Positions 1-6,104 of a DNA stretch of 7,175 nt are shown piece by piece. Below the pieces are notes generated by a model, which saw only the letters and a list, made by a program, of their open reading frames with translations, was not told where the DNA came from and did not search any database. Position 1 is the first letter of the stretch. Every line of letters starts with the position of its first letter. The stretch comes from Fidelibacterota bacterium. Its GTDB lineage: Bacteria > Fidelibacterota > UBA8477 > JABMPR01. The stretch lies in assembly GCA_030595455.1 (NCBI GenBank), contig JAUVDF010000045.1, positions 1 to 7,175 on the forward strand. The letters are read 5' to 3'. Made by a program: the position numbers and the translations under genes.

Positions 1-648
1 CTGATTTCAGAGGGCGATTCCATAAATATTTATGAGAAGCAATTACAACCAATCTTAAAAAAATCTAATCCAACTCGGGGAGACTCAATCCATGTTGAGT
101 TATCCCACATTGATGGAATATTTTTTCCTATTCATAGGGGGAGTGTGACCTACATAGCTTCCCAGCTTGCCTATAATAACTTGAATACCCATATCCTGGG
201 CGATGAGAATTGGATCGATAGAGAGGCATTGAAAAAGAATGCGCATAATCTTCCCAAATTAACACTCATAACCGGTGATCGACTTGGGTTTCAAGAGATT
301 GATCAAGCCTTCATAGATGAGTACATTCGTATTTTTAAAAATCGTCCTGAACAATATGATCTAATGGGTTTTGACGTCATGGGCATGTTGCTTCAGGCAG
401 TTCAGTATGCAGGTGGTTCAGAGTCGGTATTGTGGGACGTGTTAGTAAATTCACCTACCTATGAAGGACTTGTGCATAAAGTTCAATGGGGTGGCCATAC
501 CAAACGTGAAAATAATCTGGTTTTCCTGATTGATTATGTGGATAGAGCATTTGAACTCGATGGATATTTTGATAATTCCGGGTTTTTCTCTATGGATAGC
601 ACAAGTGTTGACAGCGTCGATGTGGAGTTGTCATCAGAGCTAGAGTAA
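1..648 (+). CDS. Periplasmic-binding-fold (type I) protein, 5'-truncated
   Basis: The frame is open from the first base to a TAA at 646-648, so this is the C-terminal 215 residues of a larger protein whose start lies outside the window. The GTG at 145 is internal, because the fold continues upstream of it. The pattern resembles the second half of Leu/Ile/Val-binding-type type I periplasmic-binding proteins (Peripla_BP_6): a strand 'IDGIFFPIH', a helix 'YIASQLAYNN', then 'THILGDENWID', a helix 'FIDEYIRIFKNRPEQYDLMG' followed by 'FDVMGMLLQAVQYAGG', and a closing 'YEGLVHKVQWGG'. In the family these two lobes bind a small ligand outside the cytoplasm. The last 30 or so residues form an acidic, Ser-rich tail beyond the domain. 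Because a cell-wall gene follows directly, an LpoA-like role as a synthase activator using the same fold is possible, but an ABC-transporter substrate-binding role is equally open. The fold is fairly sure; the ligand and role are unknown. Confidence 0.75.
   Translation: MISEGDSINIYEKQLQPILKKSNPTRGDSIHVELSHIDGIFFPIHRGSVTYIASQLAYNNLNTHILGDENWIDREALKKNAHNLPKLTLITGDRLGFQEIDQAFIDEYIRIFKNRPEQYDLMGFDVMGMLLQAVQYAGGSESVLWDVLVNSPTYEGLVHKVQWGGHTKRENNLVFLIDYVDRAFELDGYFDNSGFFSMDSTSVDSVDVELSSELE
624..627 (+). promoter_or_regulatory. Possible ribosome binding site for pgeF
   Basis: GGAG lies inside the end of the upstream gene, 5 bases before an ATC codon at 633 that opens the pgeF frame. It is the only purine-rich Shine-Dalgarno-like site I see upstream of the conserved pgeF N-terminus, and it is the main reason for preferring ATC 633 over CTG 669. 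A four-base match can arise by chance, so this is inference. Confidence 0.3.
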
Positions 649-1388
649 GCGTTCTTAAATCGCAGTATCTGGAAATTCCCCAGCACATAGCGCTTGGATT
701 CTCTACGCGCACAGGCGGCGTAAGCCCGAATCCCTATTTTGGTCTGAATATGTCTACCTCCAAAGGTGATTCACGTGAGAATGTTGCCCTGAATAGACAG
801 TTATTTCTTGACGAATTTAGTCTTAGCGAGGTGGCTCTTGCCCAACCTGTTCAAGTAAGTCGCGATGGGATTATGATTGTTGATGCTCCAGGCAAATATC
901 CTGAGTGTGATGCTCTGATTACTCGTCATCCGAATGTTTTTCTAAGTGTTTTAACTGCTGATTGTTCTCCTGTATTAATATGGTCTGAGGATTATCCGCT
1001 GGTTGCGGCTGTCCATTCTGGATGGCAAGGCTCTGAACTAGATATTCTGGGTAGAACGCTAATAATAATTAAAGACTCGTTTGATATATCACCAGACAAG
1101 CTCAATATGATTATTGGACCTGGGCTTAGTCAGGAATATTTTGAAGTAGGTCCTGAGTTTAATGACAAATTCCCAGCAGAGTATTTGCATCCAGTGCCTG
1201 ATACTGATCGATTCAAGTTCGATAACAACAATTACTTACAGGAAACAGCCATCAAACAAGGTGTCCCTGAATCTCAAATTGAAATGCTGGATTATTGCAG
1301 TTACCGGGATGATGATTTATTTTTTTCTCATCGTCGGGATAAAAACATAACGGGGAGAATGATGTCTTTGATAGGAATTAGAGGATGA
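633..1388 (+). CDS. pgeF: PgeF/YfiH-family laccase-domain protein (peptidoglycan editing factor type)
   Basis: Family signatures are clear. They include 'GFSTRTGGVS' with 'LN' shortly after it, 'LTADCSPVL', 'AAVHSGWQG', 'IIGPGLSQEYFEVG' and the C-terminal 'FFSHRRDKNITGRM'. E. coli YfiH/PgeF is reported to remove wrongly incorporated L-Ser-type amino acids from UDP-MurNAc precursors, and relatives such as FAMIN act on purine nucleosides, so the exact substrate here is uncertain. The first ATG is at 750, but the conserved 'GFSTRTGG' block (696-719) is encoded in frame upstream of it. Between the in-frame stop at 609-611 and position 750 there is no ATG, GTG or TTG. I start the gene at ATC 633 because GGAG at 624-627 lies 5 bases before it and the resulting length matches the E. 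coli protein (STR motif at residue 24 against about 20). A CTG at 669 is another candidate. Counting from 633, the metal ligands Cys111 and His128 are present, but the usual His of 'QVHG' is Ser76. The end overlaps uppP by 4 bases. Confidence 0.85.
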   Translation: MRARVSVLKSQYLEIPQHIALGFSTRTGGVSPNPYFGLNMSTSKGDSRENVALNRQLFLDEFSLSEVALAQPVQVSRDGIMIVDAPGKYPECDALITRHPNVFLSVLTADCSPVLIWSEDYPLVAAVHSGWQGSELDILGRTLIIIKDSFDISPDKLNMIIGPGLSQEYFEVGPEFNDKFPAEYLHPVPDTDRFKFDNNNYLQETAIKQGVPESQIEMLDYCSYRDDDLFFSHRRDKNITGRMMSLIGIRG

Positions 1389-2200
1389 ACGTATACAGCG
1401 CCGCAATATTGGCAGTGATCCAGGGCTTGACTGAATTTTTACCCGTATCTAGCTCAGGGCATTTAGTCCTGGGTGAAGCTCTGCTTGGATCAAATGCCTT
1501 TGGGAATAGTATCGCTTTCGAATTGGTAGTTCATTTAGGAACCTTTTTGGCAGTAGTCGTTATTTTCTGGGGCGATATTATTGCTTTATCCAGAGTGTTT
1601 TTTCCTCGTCTCCTCAAACCCAGTCAATGGCAGACAGAATATACCCAGAATTCAGAGTTCAGACTTACGGTACTAATGGTTTTAGCAATGTTGCCCGCTG
1701 GCTTCATTGGTCTACTGTTGCGAGATCAGATTAGTGATTTATTCTCCAATCCAAGCAAGGTGAGTATGGCTTTATTAGTCACTGGATCCATGCTTTTTGC
1801 TACCAAATTCTTCAAGAAATCAGATCAACCCATTAATTTCAAAAGAGCTCTGCTGATCGGCTTTGCCCAGGCATTAGCTTTAGTCCCAGGTATTTCACGT
1901 TCAGGATCAACCATAACTATGGCTCTGGCCTTAGGGGTGAAACAGGAGCAAGCAGCCAGGTTTAGTTTTATTATGGTCCTGCCTCTCATTGTTGCAGCAA
2001 CAGTACTTGAGTTCAATGATCTATTAAAGGTTGGGATAAGTTTCGACGAAAGCGTAATTCTCATAGTAGGGCTGGTTGTCTCGTTTATTGTTGGTTATGT
2101 AAGCTTGAAATGGTTACTACAGCTACTTAAGCAGGGGCGTTTCCATTATTTTGCCTGGTACTGTTTCAGCATAGCAGGATTAGGGTTGATTTATTTCTAA
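1385..2200 (+). CDS. uppP: Undecaprenyl-diphosphate phosphatase (BacA/UppP family)
   Basis: This integral membrane enzyme of 271 residues, the usual family length, dephosphorylates undecaprenyl diphosphate to regenerate the lipid carrier for peptidoglycan and other envelope polymers; extra copies confer bacitracin resistance. Motif 1 is 'QGLTEFLPVSSSGH' at residues 13-26, giving Gln13, Glu17 and His26 at the positions of E. coli Glu17, Glu21 and His30; Gln at the first of these is common in the family (E/Q-x3-E). Motif 2 is 'PGISRSGSTITM' at 168-179 with the catalytic Arg at 172. Hydrophobic segments occupy roughly residues 45-65, 95-112, 125-140, 155-167, 193-210, 222-245 and 255-271. The ATG overlaps the pgeF stop as ATGA, with GAGG (1380-1383) just upstream, which suggests translational coupling. 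The partnership with pgeF fits a shared role in cell-wall precursor handling. Confidence 0.96.
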   Translation: MNVYSAAILAVIQGLTEFLPVSSSGHLVLGEALLGSNAFGNSIAFELVVHLGTFLAVVVIFWGDIIALSRVFFPRLLKPSQWQTEYTQNSEFRLTVLMVLAMLPAGFIGLLLRDQISDLFSNPSKVSMALLVTGSMLFATKFFKKSDQPINFKRALLIGFAQALALVPGISRSGSTITMALALGVKQEQAARFSFIMVLPLIVAATVLEFNDLLKVGISFDESVILIVGLVVSFIVGYVSLKWLLQLLKQGRFHYFAWYCFSIAGLGLIYF

Positions 2201-2201
2201 A

Positions 2202-3212
2202 ATGGCTTCCAATCCAGATCAATTCCGCAATTATTCAAGAATCATCTCAGATTTAAAAGATGGTAAGCTGGCTCCTATCTATTTCGCAATGGGTTCTGAT
2301 TACTATCTTTACCAACAATTTATAGCTGCTCTAAAATTAGCATTTAAAAGCCGCTTTGGTGATAATGCTGATCTTGTTCAACGCTGGGGGACTGATCTTA
2401 AAGCAGTAACGGATATTACCGCAGTATTAGGCGGTGGGGGACTATTTTCGACTGCAAGTCTGGTTATGCTCCATGAAATTCAAGATTCTGGCACAACTGT
2501 AAAAACAAATCTTTCAAGTCTTTTGGGGAAATTACCACCGGACACAATTATTCTTGCGCATTACTCTATCAGTGATTTTCGTAGGGCTAAATGGTTGGAT
2601 GCCATGCAAAATATCGCACAAGTTGTCCCGCTCAGTAGTCCATCAACTACCGTCATGCCGGGAATCGTAGGACAGATAGCTGCAGGACATAAGCTCAAAT
2701 TAGATGATGAGGCAATCTACCGCTTAATTGAGCTCAGCAGTGGTGAGCTGGCGATTATTGATAATGAGCTGGAGAAATTATCACTCTATATCACCAATCC
2801 GGATGAAACAATAAAGCGAAACATTGTGGATCAGGTGGCTGGTTCGGTCGAAAATGCCCAGGTTGCCCAGTTTATCGAAGCTGTCTCAAATCGCGACCGT
2901 AAACATGCGATTCAAACTCTGGTAGAAATTCATCATCAAGGCAAGGAAGGCCTGCCCTTTGTGGTAGCCATGCTCTACAATCGTCTGATCCAACTGATGG
3001 CTTTAAATGAACCCCTGGAAGCCAGGAAATCAATCGGCCAGGGAACCACTTCATATTTTTTCCTGAAGCAATTGGAACCAGTTGCTAGAAACTACCAGCT
3101 CGCTGAGTTACAGAAGGCGACTCGTAGGTTGGCAGAGCTTGATTTGCAGTTTAGATTAGGCTCAGTTGATATGTTATCAGCCTTTTCAAAATGGGTATCA
3201 GAGGTAGTGTAA
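2202..3212 (+). CDS. holA: DNA polymerase III subunit delta
   Basis: The 336-residue length is typical for the delta subunit of the clamp loader, which opens the beta sliding clamp during its loading onto primed DNA. Features that match the family are 'LAPIYFAMGSDYYLYQQFI' near residues 23-41, which corresponds to the opening P-(I/V)-Y-x3-G-x-(E/D) segment and lacks a functional Walker A loop as expected for delta; a central 'LIELSSGELAIIDNELEKL' (about 176-194), the usual G-x-L-x3-x-N-E-L-E-K-L block; 'VAGSVENAQVAQFIEAVSNR' (about 212-231); and a C-terminal helical collar ending in 'ELDLQFRLGSVDM', the family's L-K-x-G-type closing helix. The ATG lies one base after the uppP stop. The only SD-like site is a weak AGGG at 2182-2185, so translation probably depends on coupling to uppP. 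Sequence divergence from E. coli HolA is considerable, but the overall pattern is convincing. Confidence 0.9.
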   Translation: MASNPDQFRNYSRIISDLKDGKLAPIYFAMGSDYYLYQQFIAALKLAFKSRFGDNADLVQRWGTDLKAVTDITAVLGGGGLFSTASLVMLHEIQDSGTTVKTNLSSLLGKLPPDTIILAHYSISDFRRAKWLDAMQNIAQVVPLSSPSTTVMPGIVGQIAAGHKLKLDDEAIYRLIELSSGELAIIDNELEKLSLYITNPDETIKRNIVDQVAGSVENAQVAQFIEAVSNRDRKHAIQTLVEIHHQGKEGLPFVVAMLYNRLIQLMALNEPLEARKSIGQGTTSYFFLKQLEPVARNYQLAELQKATRRLAELDLQFRLGSVDMLSAFSKWVSEVV

Positions 3213-3215
3213 TTA

Positions 3216-3791
3216 ATGGACGCAGTAACACCTAAAACAGACGAGCAGCTCATTGCTGAATTTCAGGCTGGTGATGAACAGGGCTTTGTCGAGCTAGTAA
3301 ATCGCTATAAAGATCGACTGGTCAATTTTGTTTACCGTTTCCTGAATGATATGACCGATGCAGAAGATTTAGTCCAGGAAACATTCCTGAAAGTTTATCA
3401 GAAAAAACATGCGTATCGTGAAATCGCAAAATTCTCTACCTGGATTTATACAATTGCTGGAAATTTAGCCCGTTCTGAGTTACGTAAACGAAAACGTCGC
3501 AAGACCTACACAATGTCATCTTTATCATATGATGACAATGAATTTACACCTGTTGATCATGGCAAAGATACAGAAGGTATTGTTTTTAATAGTTATGCCG
3601 GCGAAGAAATTATGAAGGCTATCAACCAGCTTCCTGAACCGTTTAAAACGATCACAATTTTGCGAGATATTCAGGAACTTTCTTATGAAGACATTAGTAC
3701 AATACTCGACATTCCAATGGGGACTGTCAAGTCACGCGTCAATAGAGCACGTTTGAAATTACAAGAAACATTGAGCTACCTTAGGGAGTAA
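3216..3791 (+). CDS. ECF-type RNA polymerase sigma factor (RpoE-like)
   Basis: The 191-residue protein has the two-domain layout of extracytoplasmic-function sigma factors. Region 2 covers about residues 22-95, with 'DAEDLVQETFLKVY' (48-61) for core RNA polymerase contact and 'FSTWIYTIAGNLARSELRKR' (73-92) for the -10 element. A linker of about 40 residues follows. Region 4 covers about 130-187, with the helix-turn-helix 'LSYEDISTILDIPMGTVKSR' (155-174) that reads the -35 element and 'VNRARLKLQETL' after it. No region 1.1 or 3 is present, as expected for the class. The start lies 3 bases after the holA stop, with GAGG at 3201-3204 inside holA as the ribosome site. The next gene encodes a zinc-finger membrane protein of the anti-sigma type, so activity is probably controlled by sequestration at the membrane. 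The inducing signal and regulon cannot be read here. Confidence 0.95.
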   Translation: MDAVTPKTDEQLIAEFQAGDEQGFVELVNRYKDRLVNFVYRFLNDMTDAEDLVQETFLKVYQKKHAYREIAKFSTWIYTIAGNLARSELRKRKRRKTYTMSSLSYDDNEFTPVDHGKDTEGIVFNSYAGEEIMKAINQLPEPFKTITILRDIQELSYEDISTILDIPMGTVKSRVNRARLKLQETLSYLRE

Positions 3792-3802
3792 TCAATAGCA
3801 AA

Positions 3803-3814
3803 ATCGTTATCGTT
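3803..3814. repeat. Tandem 6-mer in the sigma/anti-sigma gap
   Basis: Two adjacent copies of ATCGTT lie in the 52-base gap between the sigma factor and anti-sigma factor genes. This may be chance. The gap has no stem-loop of note, and the GAGG at 3830-3833 serves as the ribosome site for the next gene. Confidence 0.25.
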
Positions 3815-3843
3815 TAAGAAACACACATTGAGGATTATTAAAG

Positions 3844-4374
3844 ATGCAAAATAACGAGTGTATTTATATTTGTGAACAGTTCACTGAGTACCACGAAAAT
3901 TCGTTGCTCCCTGAATTAAAAGCTAAAGTTGATGCCCATCTTACCGTGTGTTCCCCTTGTCAAGCCATCTATCAGGAATTAGCTCAAGTCATTCAAAAAC
4001 TTCACAGTCTTCCAACAATCAATACAAACCCTGAGTTCAATGATCAACTATTGTCCAAGCTAAGGGATCTACAGGCAGAAAGTACCTGGTCACGTATTTA
4101 TAAATCATCTTATATGCGTGTTGCCAGTTATGCTGTTGCTGCTGGATTCATTGTTGCAGTAGGACTTAATGTTTGGATTGATCCGATTTCCCCAATTAAT
4201 CAGGGGAGAGTTAGTAGTTTTGCGGGTACCCAGAAGCCAAATGCTATTAACGAAGAAACCCTTGCAAGTCAGACAGATAGCGTCGTTGGTAACTCAAGCG
4301 ACTCACTTGAATTAAGCCCTGGTACGATAAGTTCTGGCAGCTCCACGCTGCAATTGGTAAACGATACACAATAG
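3844..4374 (+). CDS. Membrane anti-sigma factor with ZAS-type zinc finger
   Basis: Presumed negative regulator of the ECF sigma factor encoded just upstream. The N-terminal cytosolic domain (residues 1-80) carries the ZAS/zf-HC2 signature: Cys10, then His32-x3-Cys36-x2-Cys39 in 'HLTVCSPC', with the family's acidic helix between. One hydrophobic helix, 'VASYAVAAGFIVAVGLNVWI' (93-112), would cross the inner membrane. The remaining 64 residues would lie outside the cytoplasm; they are rich in Ser, Thr and Asn and show no recognisable fold, so no sensor or protease-docking element can be named. Its 176-residue length is common for the class. By analogy with RseA and RsrA-type proteins, envelope stress or a redox change would release the sigma factor. 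The ATG at 3844 is preceded by GAGG (3830-3833) at 10 bases spacing. Confidence 0.88.
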   Translation: MQNNECIYICEQFTEYHENSLLPELKAKVDAHLTVCSPCQAIYQELAQVIQKLHSLPTINTNPEFNDQLLSKLRDLQAESTWSRIYKSSYMRVASYAVAAGFIVAVGLNVWIDPISPINQGRVSSFAGTQKPNAINEETLASQTDSVVGNSSDSLELSPGTISSGSSTLQLVNDTQ

Positions 4375-4390
4375 CACCTCAAGCCCTTCA

Positions 4391-4404
4391 TATTTCAAGA
4401 AATA
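4391..4404. repeat. Short palindrome TATTTC-AA-GAAATA
   Basis: A 6-bp perfect inverted repeat with a 2-base centre lies 17 bases after the anti-sigma stop codon. The centre is too short for a stable hairpin loop, so if it is functional it would be a protein-binding site. AT-rich palindromes of this size occur by chance. Confidence 0.25.
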
Positions 4405-4431
4405 AGTAGTTTCAATATTCCTGTAAATCTC

Positions 4432-4459
4432 AGGAGTATCAATTGATTTTGATACTCTT
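4432..4459 (+). terminator. Candidate weak terminator or operator dyad
   Basis: GAGTATCAA (4434-4442) and TTGATACTC (4449-4457) are a perfect 9-bp inverted repeat around a 6-base loop; one G-T and one A-T pair extend it outward to 4432 and 4459. It lies 60 bases after the stop codon of the anti-sigma gene, where a terminator for the first transcription unit would be expected. Against this, the stem is AT-rich (3 G-C pairs of 9) and the downstream tract is mixed A and T rather than a T run. A 10-bp perfect palindrome, ATCAATTGAT (4438-4447), is nested in the left half, which equally suits a DNA-binding site. Confidence 0.4.
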
Positions 4460-4505
4460 AATATTTAACTTTAAGTCTTATAGTAAAACTGTCTGAAAAG
4501 GCGTG

Positions 4506-4533
4506 TTGTTAAGAATATCTGAATGGATATTAT
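4506..4533 (+). promoter_or_regulatory. Candidate sigma-70-type promoter for the diguanylate cyclase gene
   Basis: TTGTTA (4506-4511, 4 of 6 to the -35 consensus) and TATTAT (4528-4533, 5 of 6 to the -10 consensus) are separated by 16 bases. They sit in the only sizeable gap and would give a leader of about 40 bases. A 6-bp inverted repeat, AATATC (4514-4519) and GATATT (4526-4531), lies between and partly over the -10, so a repressor site is conceivable. The region is AT-rich, so false promoter matches are easy. Confidence 0.4.
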
Positions 4534-4562
4534 CTAGAATAGAATATTGTTTGAGCTTAGGG

Positions 4563-4569
4563 AAGGAGG
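4563..4569 (+). promoter_or_regulatory. Strong ribosome binding site for the diguanylate cyclase gene
   Basis: AAGGAGG lies 9 bases before the ATG at 4579 and is the best Shine-Dalgarno match in the window. It fixes the start of the cyclase gene and contrasts with the weak sites of the coupled genes in the first unit. Confidence 0.75.
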
Positions 4570-4578
4570 GATTCGAGT

Positions 4579-6093
4579 ATGGACCATGCAGATATCGATT
4601 TGGCAAATCTGGATACGAAACCCTTTTTTGAGACTCAAGTAAAAATTGCAATTGATATTTTAAATTCCGTTTATCCAGAAACTAGTATTTATCTTTATAC
4701 TTTAGGTGAGAGTGATGACTTTGTTCTAAAGGACTTACCTACCAATGGTCATCAGGTGTCCAAAACAATAAGCTCTGCGACGCAAGCACTGACTGAAACT
4801 CTATCACAGAATGAATTTACCAGTATTTTTATTAAGAATCAGGAGAATAGGGAAATCTTTTCCATACAGCCTGAAGAACAGTCAGAATACTCTTTACTAA
4901 CACCAATTAGCAAATTAGGAAATATGGTGGGGTTTTTATTCACCATCTTGCCTCACGGCCGTGGTCCCTCTGACTATAATCAGAGCGTGTTCAATAATTT
5001 GGCATTAAGCGTTGGGTCAAGCTATATACTATCTGATTCTCTCGAAAAGCTCAAAAGTCGCAGTAATCATCTGTCATTGATGCTTGAAGTAAATACGCAT
5101 TTAAATATTGCTGCCACCAAAACAGATTACCTCTTTGAAATCTCACGCTTTGGTAAGTATTTCATTCATTTTGATCGAGCTGTATTGGTCCTGCATCCTG
5201 AGGAGACGCCTGAATATTTCTCTGTGGATTCTATCGAGGGCGATGAAACTGGACTACAGCTTGGCATGAGCTATCCAGTCTATAAATCTCTGGTCAGTCG
5301 ATCCATCATAACTGGACAATTTTTTATTTTTAAGCAGAGCCATGCGGAACAGCCTGAAGGAATCTATCATGAAGGCGATATAGAAGAGTACCCCTACAAA
5401 CAGGTCATTGGATTCCCGCTATCTAAAACCAGAAATGGTTCAGGTGTCCTGGTACTAGAATCCCTAGATGAATACGATATTAAGCAAAGTCAAATTAGTA
5501 TCTTCGAAATGATCAGTCAAAGCCTGGGTGCAGCTCTTACTAGATTCAGCTTGTATGAGCGTCTAAATAATTATGCCACCATCGATACTTTGACTCAGCT
5601 CTACAATCTGAGAGCTTTAAAACAGCGTTTTGAAGAGGAATTGGCTAGAGCAGGTCGCTATCAGAATTCGCTGGTGGTTTTGTTCCTGGATTTAGACAAA
5701 TTCAAATTAGTAAATGATACTTATGGTCACCTCATGGGTGATTATGTACTGCGAGAAACCTCTCAGATTATTCGTGATACTGTCCGTACCAGTGATATAC
5801 CTGGCCGGTATGGTGGTGAAGAATTCGTCGTGATTATGGTGAATTCAGATGCCAAAGCCTGTATGGCAAGTGCCCGACGTATTTGTTCGGCAATTCATGA
5901 GCGTAAATTCACAATGAATGATGTAACAGTTGATAGCAGGGTCAGTATTGGTTTAGCTGAGTATCCCCATGATGGTGAAACAATGCAAGAATTGATTCAA
6001 TCTGCCGATGCGGCAATGTATACAGCAAAAAAACACGGTGGCGACCAGGTTGTAAAATATGAGAAAGGGATGGTGCCTAAATCACAAGCCTAA
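4579..6093 (+). CDS. Soluble GAF-like/GGDEF diguanylate cyclase
   Basis: This 504-residue protein has no signal peptide or membrane helix, so it should be cytosolic. The C-terminal GGDEF domain (about 330-495) makes cyclic di-GMP from two GTP. It opens with 'DTLTQLYN' (336-343), where the usual N-R is N-L, has the metal and substrate block 'DLDKFKLVNDTYGH' (371-384), an active-site 'GGEEF' (412-416), and an inhibitory I-site RxxD as 'RTSD' (403-406) exactly five residues before it. All catalytic positions are intact, so I expect an active, product-inhibited enzyme. The N-terminal 325 residues look like two GAF-like sensor regions, about 8-155 and 165-325, joined by a helix 'SSYILSDSLEKLKSRSNHL'; the second ends with the typical 'VIGFPLSK..GVLVLES' strands. 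Their ligands are unknown. The next gene begins after 11 bases, so the two are probably cotranscribed. The GGDEF call is firm, the GAF calls are by fold pattern. Confidence 0.94.
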   Translation: MDHADIDLANLDTKPFFETQVKIAIDILNSVYPETSIYLYTLGESDDFVLKDLPTNGHQVSKTISSATQALTETLSQNEFTSIFIKNQENREIFSIQPEEQSEYSLLTPISKLGNMVGFLFTILPHGRGPSDYNQSVFNNLALSVGSSYILSDSLEKLKSRSNHLSLMLEVNTHLNIAATKTDYLFEISRFGKYFIHFDRAVLVLHPEETPEYFSVDSIEGDETGLQLGMSYPVYKSLVSRSIITGQFFIFKQSHAEQPEGIYHEGDIEEYPYKQVIGFPLSKTRNGSGVLVLESLDEYDIKQSQISIFEMISQSLGAALTRFSLYERLNNYATIDTLTQLYNLRALKQRFEEELARAGRYQNSLVVLFLDLDKFKLVNDTYGHLMGDYVLRETSQIIRDTVRTSDIPGRYGGEEFVVIMVNSDAKACMASARRICSAIHERKFTMNDVTVDSRVSIGLAEYPHDGETMQELIQSADAAMYTAKKHGGDQVVKYEKGMVPKSQA

Positions 6094-6104
6094 GAACAAT
6101 TAAA

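Noticed and set aside
1162..1350. Open frame of 62 codons on the + strand inside pgeF
   Set aside because: It lies wholly within the well-supported pgeF frame, encodes no recognisable motif and has no ribosome site of note; it is an out-of-frame shadow.
1825..2064. Open frame of 79 codons on the - strand inside uppP
   Set aside because: It is antisense to the conserved catalytic motif of uppP and has an unlikely composition; it is a shadow of that gene.
2872..3054. Open frame of 60 codons on the - strand inside holA
   Set aside because: It is antisense to conserved holA sequence with no supporting context.
4375..4578. Possible small gene or non-coding RNA in the gap
   Set aside because: I found no open frame with a start and ribosome site and no extended structured element beyond the short inverted repeats already listed.
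5812..5826. Possible degenerate (inactive) GGDEF domain
   Set aside because: GGEEF, the metal-binding Asp block and RxxD are all intact; only the early N-R of the opening motif is N-L, which is not a catalytic loss.
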